Source: W0P28-013 sp963658575 (GTDB lineage Bacteria; Bacteroidota; Bacteroidia; Bacteroidales; Paludibacteraceae). From it: DNA of 20,167 nt. This document shows positions 7,038 through 14,230 of the stretch, piece after piece (position 1 is the stretch's first letter; each line of letters opens with the position of its first letter). Under the pieces are notes generated by a model. It was not told the DNA's origin, made no database searches, and was given only the letters and a program-made list of their open reading frames with translations. The stretch spans positions 1-20,167 of the forward strand of contig CAVKQB010000042.1 in NCBI GenBank assembly GCA_963658575.1. Direction: 5' to 3'. Both the position numbers and the translations under genes were made by a program.

Positions 7038-8117
7038 ATGAAAAAGAGTTTTATTTTGTTGAGTTTGTTGATGGCGGTTTCGCTGTCTGCCCAGAATTTG
7101 GTTGTAACGAAAAATCTCGCTATCGAGGGGCAAATTGTCGGCATCAACAATACCGAGGTGAAGTGCAAGTTGCCCAATGGGATAGTGTCGGTAATCGCGC
7201 TCGATACGGTTCAAGAATTGCACTTGGCCAATGGCGTGGTTCGCCATTACGCCGACGGAAAACTCGTCTCGACAACGCAGGAATCCGCCTCTGCAAAGCC
7301 CAATGCCTCGTCGGCAGCCACGTCGGCGGCTCCGGCGGGATTGCCCAACGACATTTTGGTGTTGAAAAATTCGATGCGCATCAACGCCTTTGTGGCAAGT
7401 GTTGGCGACGACGTGATAAAGTACAAAATGCCCTCGCAGACACAAACCTATTCGCTTCCGAAAAACGATGTCATCGCTATTTTGTACCAGAATGGCAAAA
7501 CGTCGGTCTTCTTGCCGGCCACCACAGCAGCCACGGCTCAAGTGCAGGGCAATGTCGCGCCCGATTTTCAGTATCGCGAAAAGTCTTCGTCGCCCACGAA
7601 CATCGATTTTCCAAGTGGCGGCATTCATACCGATGGACATGGAAATAAACGCGTGGATTTTGCTGGCGGCAGCAAGACAACGTTCGCAGATGGCAGTACG
7701 CGTATCGAGGTGCCGTTTGTAACCATCGAATCAAAGGATGGCGGCCGTGGCGTCGATATGCCGCAATGCGACGATATCACGGGCTATCAAGTGCAACAGT
7801 TTTACGCTCCGATTGAAGATCAGGTCATCATCGTCAACAAATCGTCGTATCCCGATTGTTTCAAAGTGGCGGTTTGCACGGTAATGAAGAACCACTACAT
7901 TTGGCGAAACGTGCTGACAACCTCCGAATTGAGGCGCGAGGGAGAGGCAGAAACCGAGGACGACCTTGATGATATTTTAGGGAATGAAGACAAATACGTC
8001 TATTCGGTGGCCGTAAAATCGCGTTCGGGCAAAGCATACAGTTTCAAGATGGAGCGCGATGGCGACGATTTAAGAATCGAGGTTTATAATCCGGGCTCCA
8101 TCAATAGCGACTGGTGA
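7038..8117 (+). CDS. Secreted protein of unknown function with two tandem small beta domains
   Basis: This 359-residue protein has a signal peptide (cleavage expected near SLSAQ, residue 19). Residues about 20-72 and 103-158 look like two diverged copies of one small domain. The second reads NDILVLKNSMRINAFV, then IKYKM, YSLPKNDVIAILYQNG, a pattern common in uncharacterised Bacteroidota envelope proteins. An Ala/Ser-rich linker (about 77-102) separates them. The C-terminal half has a Gly/Asp-rich stretch (about 180-220) and an acidic segment (GEAETEDDLDDILGNED); I do not recognise it. No T9SS tail and no lipobox Cys is seen, so it is probably periplasmic. It lies 93 bases after the protease in the same direction and has an almost identical start-codon context. 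No promoter is visible between them, so co-transcription is likely. A terminator follows its stop. Confidence 0.8.
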   Translation: MKKSFILLSLLMAVSLSAQNLVVTKNLAIEGQIVGINNTEVKCKLPNGIVSVIALDTVQELHLANGVVRHYADGKLVSTTQESASAKPNASSAATSAAPAGLPNDILVLKNSMRINAFVASVGDDVIKYKMPSQTQTYSLPKNDVIAILYQNGKTSVFLPATTAATAQVQGNVAPDFQYREKSSSPTNIDFPSGGIHTDGHGNKRVDFAGGSKTTFADGSTRIEVPFVTIESKDGGRGVDMPQCDDITGYQVQQFYAPIEDQVIIVNKSSYPDCFKVAVCTVMKNHYIWRNVLTTSELRREGEAETEDDLDDILGNEDKYVYSVAVKSRSGKAYSFKMERDGDDLRIEVYNPGSINSDW

Positions 8118-8181
8118 TTTTACGCCATGCCATTTCGGCCGATATCGGCAAAAATCTCAAGAATCATTCCACTTTCACCAC

Positions 8182-8219
8182 AAAAAATGGGAATCCGCTA
8201 GACGGATTCCCATTTTTTT
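8182..8219. terminator. Bidirectional intrinsic terminator
   Basis: A perfect 16-base-pair inverted repeat pairs AAAAAATGGGAATCCG (8182-8197) with CGGATTCCCATTTTTT (8203-8218) around a CTAGA loop. The T run follows the GC stem on the plus strand, and the A run on the left gives a U run on the minus strand. It therefore ends both the plus-strand gene at 7038-8117 and the minus-strand atp operon, whose last gene stops at 8235. A separate 12-base palindrome, GCCGATATCGGC, lies at 8138-8149. Confidence 0.93.
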
Positions 8220-8234
8220 AATTGGCGATGCGGG

Positions 8235-9095
8235 CTACTGCTGCGAGCCGCCGATGATGTCGAGCAGTTCGTTGGTGATGGCCTGCTGGCGGCTCTTGTT
8301 GTACTGAATGGTGAGTTCCTGCAACAGGTCGTTGGCGTTGTCGGTAGCCACTTGCATGGCCACGGTGCGCGCCGCCTGTTCGGCCGCATACGAATCGAGC
8401 AGCATAGCGTAGATTTTCAGCCGCAGCACCTTGGGCAGCAGTTCGTCCAATATCTCGCGTTTGCTCGGCTCCACAATGTAGTCGGCAGCCAACGCCGCGC
8501 CATCTGCGCCCGTTTCCAACTTGATGGGCAGAAATTCGGTGCGCACAAGTTGCTGTGTCGAGGTGCTTTTGCAGTGCTGATAGACGAGCTCTACCCTATC
8601 CACCTTACCGCCGACGAAAAGTTCCATCAGTCGGTCGGCAAACTCCGTGGCGGCTTCGTACTGCGGATTGTCGATGTAGTGGTTCAGATTTTCAACCTCG
8701 AAGCCACGTTTGCGGCAGGCGTCGTACACCTTTTTGCCAACGGGCAGAACGACGATATTTTCGCGCCCAAGCGGCTTGTATGCGTCGATGATGCGGTTCA
8801 TTTCGCGAATGACCGTCGAGTTGAACGCGCCGCACAGGCTCGAGTTCGACGACACCGCCACCACGGCCACACGGCGCACTTCGCGCGCCTCGGCATACGG
8901 CGAGGTGAAGGTCGTTTCGGTAGAAAGAAAATTGCGCAACATCGTCTCCAATTTCCGTTGGTACGGGACGAACGTCTCGCTGTTTTTCTGCGCCTTGTGC
9001 AGTTTGGCCGAGGCCACCATCTTCATCGCCGAGGTGATTTTCATCGTCGACGACACCGATGCAATGCGCGTTTTTATCTCTTTCTGCGAACTCAT
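8235..9095 (-). CDS. atpG: F1Fo ATP synthase gamma subunit
   Basis: This 286-residue protein is the central rotor shaft of F1 that couples c-ring rotation to catalysis. The N-terminal helix (KTRIASVSSTMKITSAMKMVASAKL) and the C-terminal helix (TIQYNKSRQQAITNELLDIIGG) are the two conserved coiled-coil strands inserted into the alpha3beta3 ring. The Rossmann-like middle domain lies between them (about 75-200, starting near VAVVAVSSNSSLCGAFN). Length is normal for the family. It is the last gene of the atp operon, 106 bases after atpA. That spacer is AT-rich and shows no promoter. The shared terminator lies just beyond its stop. Confidence 0.96.
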   Translation of the reverse strand: MSSQKEIKTRIASVSSTMKITSAMKMVASAKLHKAQKNSETFVPYQRKLETMLRNFLSTETTFTSPYAEAREVRRVAVVAVSSNSSLCGAFNSTVIREMNRIIDAYKPLGRENIVVLPVGKKVYDACRKRGFEVENLNHYIDNPQYEAATEFADRLMELFVGGKVDRVELVYQHCKSTSTQQLVRTEFLPIKLETGADGAALAADYIVEPSKREILDELLPKVLRLKIYAMLLDSYAAEQAARTVAMQVATDNANDLLQELTIQYNKSRQQAITNELLDIIGGSQQ

Positions 9096-9201
9096 GGGAG
9101 GAAATCTGGTTTCTTTCTTTTGGGAATTTGAAGATTGTTTTTTGCTCTCTAAAATGCCGATAAATTAGTTTTCATTTCGAGAATAAAATCCTCATTCCTG
9201 A

Positions 9202-10791
9202 TTATTTTTTTGTCAATTGTTCGACCACCACCGCCGCTTCTTTGCGGAGAATGTCGGTAACTTCGTCGTTTATCACGCCGCTACGCAGCACGTCGAGCAC
9301 ATCTTTTTGGTGTTTCAGTTCGAGCGTTTTCAGGAATTCTTGTTCGAAAAGGCGCACTTTTTCGAGCGGAATGTTTGCCAACAGACCGTTTGTGCCGCAA
9401 TAGAGCACGGCAATCTGCTTTTCGACGGGCATGGGCGAATGCACGGGCTGAACCAGCAGACGCGTGTTTTTGCGCCCTTTGTCGATGGTCATGGCGGTAA
9501 CGGCGTCCATATCGCTGCCAAATTTGGAGAAGGCCTCCAACTCGCGGTATTGCGCTTGGTCGATTTTGAGCGTGCCGGCCACCTTTTTCATCGCCTTGAT
9601 TTGTGCATTGCCGCCCACACGCGACACCGAAATGCCGACGTTGATGGCGGGGCGATTGCCTTGGTTGAACAGGTCAGTATCGAGGAAAATCTGGCCGTCG
9701 GTGATGGAGATGACGTTGGTCGGAATGTAGGCCGACACGTCGCCCGCCTGCGTTTCGATGATGGGCAACGCCGTGAGCGAGCCGCCGCCACGCACTTTGC
9801 CACGAAGCGATTCGGGCAGGTCGTTCATCTGCTCGGCCACCTCTTGCTGCTGATTGATTTTCGCAGCGCGTTCGAGCAGGCGCGAGTGCAGGTAGAATAT
9901 ATCGCCCGGATAGGCCTCACGTCCCGACGGACGACGCAAAATCAACGACACTTCGCGGTAGGCCACGGCCTGTTTCGACAAGTCGTCGTAAACAACCAGC
10001 GCATGGCGACCTGTGTCGCGGAAATACTCGCCGATGGCGGCACCAGCAAATGGGGCGAAATACTGCAAGGCGGCCGCATCCGAAGCGGTAGCCGACACGA
10101 CTATGGTGTAATCCATCGCGCCCTTTTCGCGCAGCGTGTTCACCAACGTGGCCACGGTAGAACCTTTCTGTCCCACAGCCACATAGATGCAATAGACGGG
10201 TTTGCCGGCCTCGTAGTTGGCGCGCTGGTTGATGATGGTATCGATGGCGATGCTCGTTTTGCCCGTTTGGCGGTCGCCAATGATGAGTTCGCGCTGTCCG
10301 CGTCCTATCGGAATCATGGCATCGACGGCTTTCAGGCCGGTCTGCAAAGGCTCGTTCACCGGCTGGCGGTAGATAACTCCTGGAGCCTTGCGTTCGAGCG
10401 GCATTTCGGTCAGTTCGCCGGTAATCGGAGTGTCGGAGTCGAGCGGGTTGCCCAGCGGGTCGATGACGCGCCCGAGCATGCCTTCGCCCACGCGAATGGA
10501 GGCGATGCGGTGCGTGCGGCGCACGATGTAACCCTCTTTGATTTTCTCGCTGTTACCCAACAGCACTGCGCCCACGTTGTCCTCTTCCAAGTTCATCACG
10601 ATGGCGTTCATGCCATTTTCGAACACCAGCAATTCGTTGGCTTCGGCGTTTTTCAGTCCGTAGATACGCACCACGCCGTCGCTCACTTGCAGCACGGTGC
10701 CGACCTCTTCGAACTGTGCGTTCAGGTCGATGCCGGCCAACTGTTGGCGCAGGATTTCCGATACTTCACTGACTTTGATATTTTCCGACAT
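9202..10791 (-). CDS. atpA: F1Fo ATP synthase alpha subunit
   Basis: This 529-residue protein forms the non-catalytic nucleotide-binding subunits of the F1 hexamer. The P-loop GDRQTGKT is at residues 172-179. The segment SVSRVGG contains the arginine finger that reaches the catalytic site of beta. The beta-barrel N-terminal domain (about 25-95) and the helical C-terminal domain are complete. The start at 10791 gives MSENIKVSEVSEILRQQL, the usual N-terminal helix that binds delta. It lies 29 bases after atpH. Confidence 0.97.
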   Translation of the reverse strand: MSENIKVSEVSEILRQQLAGIDLNAQFEEVGTVLQVSDGVVRIYGLKNAEANELLVFENGMNAIVMNLEEDNVGAVLLGNSEKIKEGYIVRRTHRIASIRVGEGMLGRVIDPLGNPLDSDTPITGELTEMPLERKAPGVIYRQPVNEPLQTGLKAVDAMIPIGRGQRELIIGDRQTGKTSIAIDTIINQRANYEAGKPVYCIYVAVGQKGSTVATLVNTLREKGAMDYTIVVSATASDAAALQYFAPFAGAAIGEYFRDTGRHALVVYDDLSKQAVAYREVSLILRRPSGREAYPGDIFYLHSRLLERAAKINQQQEVAEQMNDLPESLRGKVRGGGSLTALPIIETQAGDVSAYIPTNVISITDGQIFLDTDLFNQGNRPAINVGISVSRVGGNAQIKAMKKVAGTLKIDQAQYRELEAFSKFGSDMDAVTAMTIDKGRKNTRLLVQPVHSPMPVEKQIAVLYCGTNGLLANIPLEKVRLFEQEFLKTLELKHQKDVLDVLRSGVINDEVTDILRKEAAVVVEQLTKK

Positions 10792-10820
10792 AATTTCGTT
10801 TTTAATCGATTTTTACTGCG

Positions 10821-11357
10821 CTATTGCGCCAATTTTTTCTTTATCCGAAGCAACTGTCCCGCAATCGAAGCGTCGAGGCGTTCGTCGTCCACATCGAGCA
10901 CGAATCCGCCCAGCAAATCGGGGTTGATGCGTTTTTTCAGTTCGACGGTGCAGCCGCTGCGTTTGGCCAAAAAGTTGCGTATGCGTTGGCTGGTGGCGTC
11001 GTCTATCGGTTGGGCTGTGGTTACGCGTCCGACGCATATTTTGGCATCGGCTTGATAGAGGTCGCAATAGACCAACGCTATGCGGCGCAACTGTTCTTCG
11101 CGCCCGTTTTCGAGCAACAGGTCGATTAGGCGGTCAAACAGCGCACTATCGGTGCCACCGGCCGCCGCCACCATCAACTGTTTTTTTTGCGCGGCGGACA
11201 ACGTAGGATTTTTCAGCACGATGGTCAGTTCGGGGCACTGCTCGAAACTATCGGACAGCACGGACATGGTGTCGAACAGCGGCCGTTCTGCGCCACATTC
11301 TTTGGCGTAGGCGAGCAACGCTTTGGCATACCGCACCGAAATCATCCCCGAATCCAT
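10821..11357 (-). CDS. atpH: F1Fo ATP synthase delta subunit (OSCP)
   Basis: This 178-residue protein is the peripheral-stalk subunit that holds the b dimer to the top of F1. The N-terminal motif SVRYAKALLAYAKE is the classic OSCP/delta signature. The C-terminal half carries the conserved pattern KRINPDLLGGFVLDVDDERLDASI. One base separates its ATG from the atpF stop, which suggests coupled translation. Length is normal. Confidence 0.95.
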   Translation of the reverse strand: MDSGMISVRYAKALLAYAKECGAERPLFDTMSVLSDSFEQCPELTIVLKNPTLSAAQKKQLMVAAAGGTDSALFDRLIDLLLENGREEQLRRIALVYCDLYQADAKICVGRVTTAQPIDDATSQRIRNFLAKRSGCTVELKKRINPDLLGGFVLDVDDERLDASIAGQLLRIKKKLAQ

Positions 11358-11358
11358 A

Positions 11359-11853
11359 TCAGTTCAACGTTACTTCGTTCAACAATTTTTCTATCATTTC
11401 CGACTGTTTTTTGTCGTTTCCCAAGTCGGAACGCAGCACTTTTTCGGCTATGTCGACCGACAATTCGGCGACTTGGCGTTTCAGGTCGTCTATGCTCTTC
11501 TCCTTTTCCAACTGAATTTGGCGTTTGGCCTCTTCGATGGTCTTTTTTGCCTCGATTTGCGCCTTTTCTTTCGCCTCTTCGACGATTTGGTTGCGCAGTT
11601 CGGCGGCTTCGTTCAGGATTTTGAGTTGTTCCTGTTGCGCGTTTGCCAAAATTTTTGCCGTTTCGACTTTCACGTTCTCCAGTTGGCGATTGGCTTCGTC
11701 GGCGGCTTTCACCGAATCGTTGATGTAGTTGGTGCGCTTTTCGATGGCGCGCGTAACCACAGGCCAGCCAAACTTCGCCAAGACGAAGAACAGGATTCCG
11801 AATGCCAGCAGCATCCAGAATATCAAGCCGGTTTCAGGCATCAACAACGACAT
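11359..11853 (-). CDS. atpF: F1Fo ATP synthase b subunit
   Basis: This 164-residue protein has one N-terminal membrane helix (about residues 9-27, FWMLLAFGILFFVLAKFGW) and then a long charged helix (about 35-150) rich in Glu, Lys and Ala that dimerises to form the peripheral stalk. The start at 11853 (MSLLMPETG) matches relatives in the phylum; a second Met four residues later is possible. It lies 15 bases after atpE. Only one b-type gene is present, as in most non-photosynthetic bacteria. Confidence 0.95.
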   Translation of the reverse strand: MSLLMPETGLIFWMLLAFGILFFVLAKFGWPVVTRAIEKRTNYINDSVKAADEANRQLENVKVETAKILANAQQEQLKILNEAAELRNQIVEEAKEKAQIEAKKTIEEAKRQIQLEKEKSIDDLKRQVAELSVDIAEKVLRSDLGNDKKQSEMIEKLLNEVTLN

Positions 11854-11868
11854 AGTTCAATCGTGTTT

Positions 11869-12093
11869 TTAGAGTGCCATGAAGCAGACTACGACAGCAA
11901 ACAGCGCGACACCTTCGATGAGGGCGGCCACGATAATCATGGTCGAGCGGATTTCGCTCACCGATTCGGGTTGGCGGGCAATGGCTTCCATTGCGCTGGA
12001 ACCGATTTTACCAATACCAAGGGCTGCGCCGATAACGGCGATACTTGCTCCGAGTGCTGCGCCAAATTGCGCCGAAAGAATTTCTAACAACAT
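11869..12093 (-). CDS. atpE: F1Fo ATP synthase c subunit (proteolipid)
   Basis: This 74-residue hairpin of two membrane helices forms the rotor ring. The polar loop ARQPE (residues 39-43) binds gamma and epsilon, and Glu60 in ALIEGVAL is the ion carrier. Glycine spacing in helix 1 (GAALGASIAVIGAALGIG) is typical. The position that is Gln in Na+-coupled rings is hydrophobic (about I25), and the residue after Glu60 is Gly instead of Ser or Thr, so the ring is inferred to be H+-coupled. Unusually for this operon, 414 bases of repeat-filled DNA separate it from atpB upstream. The immediate leader is very A/T-rich (AAAAAATTAAAATT before ATG), which would favour strong initiation. Confidence 0.96.
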   Translation of the reverse strand: MLLEILSAQFGAALGASIAVIGAALGIGKIGSSAMEAIARQPESVSEIRSTMIIVAALIEGVALFAVVVCFMAL

Positions 12094-12119
12094 AATTTTA
12101 ATTTTTTAAGTGAAACTTT

Positions 12120-12508
12120 GTATCTAAATTAAGAGATTTGAAAATTTGAAAATTGTTTCTCGTGCTTCGCACGTTTCTAAGTTTTTCAAAATTGCTACCG
12201 CAATTTTTGTTTCTATGTTTCTCGCGCTGCGCGCTGTTTCTAAATTTCTGTTGATTTGGTTATTTGGTGATTTGGTTATTTGGCTGGATAATTCTTAATT
12301 ATTCATTCTTAATTCTTAATTGGTATTAACCCCCTCCGTCGCTGCGCTCCTCGTCCCCCTATCCTCGCTGCGCTCGGCAGAGGGACAGAATTGCGCCCAA
12401 CAACTCCTAATTCCTCACTCCTAATTCCTAATTATCTATAACCTCTCATCTATAACCTATAAACTCTTGCGACTTGCTACTTGTGTCTTGCTACTAAGTT
12501 CTAATTAT
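12120..12508 (+). repeat. Composite octamer-heptamer repeat, copy 3, inside the atp operon
   Basis: This element fills the atpB-atpE spacer and is oriented on the plus strand, opposite to atp transcription. From left: GATTTGAAAATTTG units, three palindromes (12161-12234), and four octamers TGATTTGG/TTATTTGG (12252-12283). Heptamers of the TTAATTC type come next (about 12288-12325). A GC-rich block with CGCTGCGCTC twice lies inside an imperfect inverted repeat GTCCCCCT/AGAGGGAC. Then 15 heptamers run in one phase from 12404 to 12508 (CTCCTAA, TTCCTCA, CTCCTAA, TTCCTAA and on to TTGCGAC, TTGCTAC, TTGTGTC, TTGCTAC). The last heptamer reaches the atpB stop codon. The right half closely matches 16940-17111. 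Confidence 0.82.
12161..12234. repeat. Cluster of three short palindromes within repeat copy 3
   Basis: Three compact hairpins lie close together: CGTGC-TTC-GCACG (12161-12173), AAAATTGC-TACC-GCAATTTT (12188-12207) and GCGC-TGC-GCGC (12224-12234). The first and third are each preceded and followed by TTTCT. They would fold in either strand of DNA or RNA. In the atp transcript they sit just upstream of atpE and could slow RNA decay from the 3' side of atpB or protect the atpE message, but this is inference. Confidence 0.65.
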
Positions 12509-13572
12509 CAATTCGTATGCGGCTTCACGCGTGCAAGGCCGATGAATACCGACGAAAGCATGGTGAACACGTAGGCCTGAATGTAGGCCACAAGCAGTTC
12601 CACGCAATCCATGAATATGGTGAACAGCACCGACACCAGCGACATGCCAGCGCAGATGGCTGCGCCCATCGTGGCCGTGATGAACACGAGCGACGTGAGT
12701 CCCAGCACGATGGCGTGCCCCGCCATGATGTTGGCAAACAGACGAATCATAAGCGCGAACGGCTTGGTGAAGATGCCAAACAGTTCGATGGCGGGCATCA
12801 GCGGGAAGGCCTTCATCCAAATCGGCACGTCGGGCCAGAGAATCTCTTTCCAATACTCTTTGGTGCCGAACACATTCACAGCAATAAAGGTGCAGAGTGC
12901 CAGCACAAAGGTGATGGCGATGTTGCCCGTGGTGTTTGCGCCGCCTGGGAAAATCGGTATCAACCCCATCAGGTTGTTGATGAAGATGAAGTAGAACACC
13001 GTGAGCAGATAGGGCGCAAATTTTTCGTAATCTTCGCCCACGCAGGGTTTTATCAGGTCGTCGAGAATGCTGACCGTGAGCATCTCGAGTATGCCGCGCA
13101 CGCCGTTGGGTGCTTCGAGCGGCCGCGTTTTGTACCATTTGCCCAGCCACAAGATGAGTGCGATGACCAATCCGCAGTTGATGAGCAGCGCGAGCGCGTT
13201 TTTCGTCAGCGAAAAATCCCACGGGCGCACCTCGTTGCCGTCGGCATCGAGTTCCACTATCTTGCCAGCGTATGCGCCGTCGGCTCGGCCGTAGCGGTAG
13301 CCGTTGTAACTGTCGCTGTGGTGCAGTTCGGACGATAGGAACACGCTGAATCCGTTGTTTGCGCCATACACGATGATGGGCAGCGGAATGGAGACGTGCT
13401 TGTCGCCAAAGGTGGCAATGTGCCATTCGTACGAGTCGCCTATATGCCCGAATATCAACGCTTTGACATCGAGTTTTTCGGGTTCTTCGGCGGCTGTCTC
13501 GGCTGTTTCGGCAAACAGATTGACCGAAAACGCCAGCACAAGCGACAATATGGTCAGAAACTTTTTATACAT
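12508..13572 (-). CDS. atpB: F1Fo ATP synthase a subunit, with signal peptide and extracytoplasmic extension
   Basis: This 354-residue protein forms the ion half-channels against the c ring. The essential arginine is R277 in ALMIRLFANIMAGH, and a conserved Gln (Q332) lies in AYIQAYVF. Membrane helices begin near residue 124. The N-terminal 120 residues are extra compared with E. coli AtpB (271 residues): a signal peptide (about 1-21) and a hydrophilic segment rich in His, Tyr and Asp (about 22-120) that should lie outside the cytoplasm. This extended form is usual in Bacteroidota. Its ATG overlaps the last 8 bases of the preceding small membrane protein gene. The element of repeats begins right at its stop. 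Confidence 0.95.
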   Translation of the reverse strand: MYKKFLTILSLVLAFSVNLFAETAETAAEEPEKLDVKALIFGHIGDSYEWHIATFGDKHVSIPLPIIVYGANNGFSVFLSSELHHSDSYNGYRYGRADGAYAGKIVELDADGNEVRPWDFSLTKNALALLINCGLVIALILWLGKWYKTRPLEAPNGVRGILEMLTVSILDDLIKPCVGEDYEKFAPYLLTVFYFIFINNLMGLIPIFPGGANTTGNIAITFVLALCTFIAVNVFGTKEYWKEILWPDVPIWMKAFPLMPAIELFGIFTKPFALMIRLFANIMAGHAIVLGLTSLVFITATMGAAICAGMSLVSVLFTIFMDCVELLVAYIQAYVFTMLSSVFIGLARVKPHTN

Positions 13573-13942
13573 GCTTCGATTTCAGCAATTTAGAAAAATA
13601 GAGCGTTTCCACGGCGAGCGTTACGAAGTAGAAACCCAAAAACACGCACGCGAAAGCCACGTTTTGTTCGTTCACCACTTTTATATAGACCACAAAACAG
13701 GTGATTGCCACGACGAATTTCGCCATTTTTGCGCCAAAAATCCAATTGACCGTTTGCCGCGACGGCTTGTCGGCGGCCACATGCAGCACGCCCACCGCCA
13801 ACAGCGACAGCAACATAAAGAGCGCAGGCACCGCCCAATAGAGCGCAAACGCATGTTGCGGCACAGCAAACCTGAAGAGCAGCCAGCCCGCCACTGCGCA
13901 CAATGCCTGAACCAAATATGTACAAACGGCGAATCGTTTCAT
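13565..13942 (-). CDS. Small membrane protein in the AtpI position of the atp operon
   Basis: From the ATG at 13942 this is a 125-residue protein with four membrane helices (about residues 6-26, 32-54, 70-92 and 95-113). The gene lies between atpC and atpB, where Bacteroidota carry a poorly conserved protein that may do the job of AtpI (c-ring assembly, Mg2+ or Ca2+ transport in other phyla). I see no sequence motif that proves this. The start was chosen because TGA of atpC and this ATG are separated by two bases (TGAAAATG); a start nine codons upstream would overlap atpC. The 3' end overlaps atpB by 8 bases, so translation is probably coupled on both sides. Confidence 0.85.
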   Translation of the reverse strand: MKRFAVCTYLVQALCAVAGWLLFRFAVPQHAFALYWAVPALFMLLSLLAVGVLHVAADKPSRQTVNWIFGAKMAKFVVAITCFVVYIKVVNEQNVAFACVFLGFYFVTLAVETLYFSKLLKSKHV

Positions 13943-13944
13943 TT

Positions 13945-14190
13945 TCAACTCAAAACATTTTCGACACAAACGGTTATCACGTTGTTTTCCACTTCGACAA
14001 AGCCGCCATCGACAGCGATTGTCTGCTCGCCGGCATCGGTGCGGTAGGTTACGTTACCCTTTTGCAACGACGAAATGATGGGGGCGTGGTTGTTCAGCAC
14101 TTCGAATGCGCTGAACTTGCCAGGCAGTGCGACAGCCGTAACCTCTCCCGCAAAAATCCGCCCCCGTGGCGAAATTATCTCCAGTTTCAT
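13945..14190 (-). CDS. atpC: F1Fo ATP synthase epsilon subunit, short form lacking the C-terminal helices
   Basis: This 81-residue protein consists only of the N-terminal beta-sandwich domain: MKLEIISPRGRIFAGEV, then LPGKFSAFEVLNNHAPIIS, and the end IAVDGGFVEVENNVITV. This domain connects gamma to the c ring. The C-terminal helical hairpin of about 50 residues, which in other bacteria extends into F1 and inhibits ATP hydrolysis, is absent. The next gene starts two bases after the stop, so there is no room for a decayed remnant. Short epsilon subunits are usual in this phylum, so this is probably ancestral rather than a recent truncation. Confidence 0.93.
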   Translation of the reverse strand: MKLEIISPRGRIFAGEVTAVALPGKFSAFEVLNNHAPIISSLQKGNVTYRTDAGEQTIAVDGGFVEVENNVITVCVENVLS

Positions 14191-14230
14191 CGTTTATAGT
14201 TGGTTAATCCGACAAATTAATACAAAATTT

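Noticed and set aside
9217..11055. A 612-codon open frame on the plus strand opposite atpA and atpH
   Set aside because: It lies antisense to two clearly conserved subunits, is rich in His, Val and Phe from reading biased codons backwards, and has no recognisable domain. It is a shadow of the codon bias of the atp genes.
11869..12093. Na+-coupled c ring
   Set aside because: The Gln of helix 1 and the Ser/Thr after the carrier Glu, which bind Na+ in known sodium rings, are replaced by a hydrophobic residue and Gly.
12404..12508. Heptamer arrays as a CRISPR or other spacer-repeat array
   Set aside because: Units are seven bases long and directly adjacent, with no unique spacers and no cas genes nearby.
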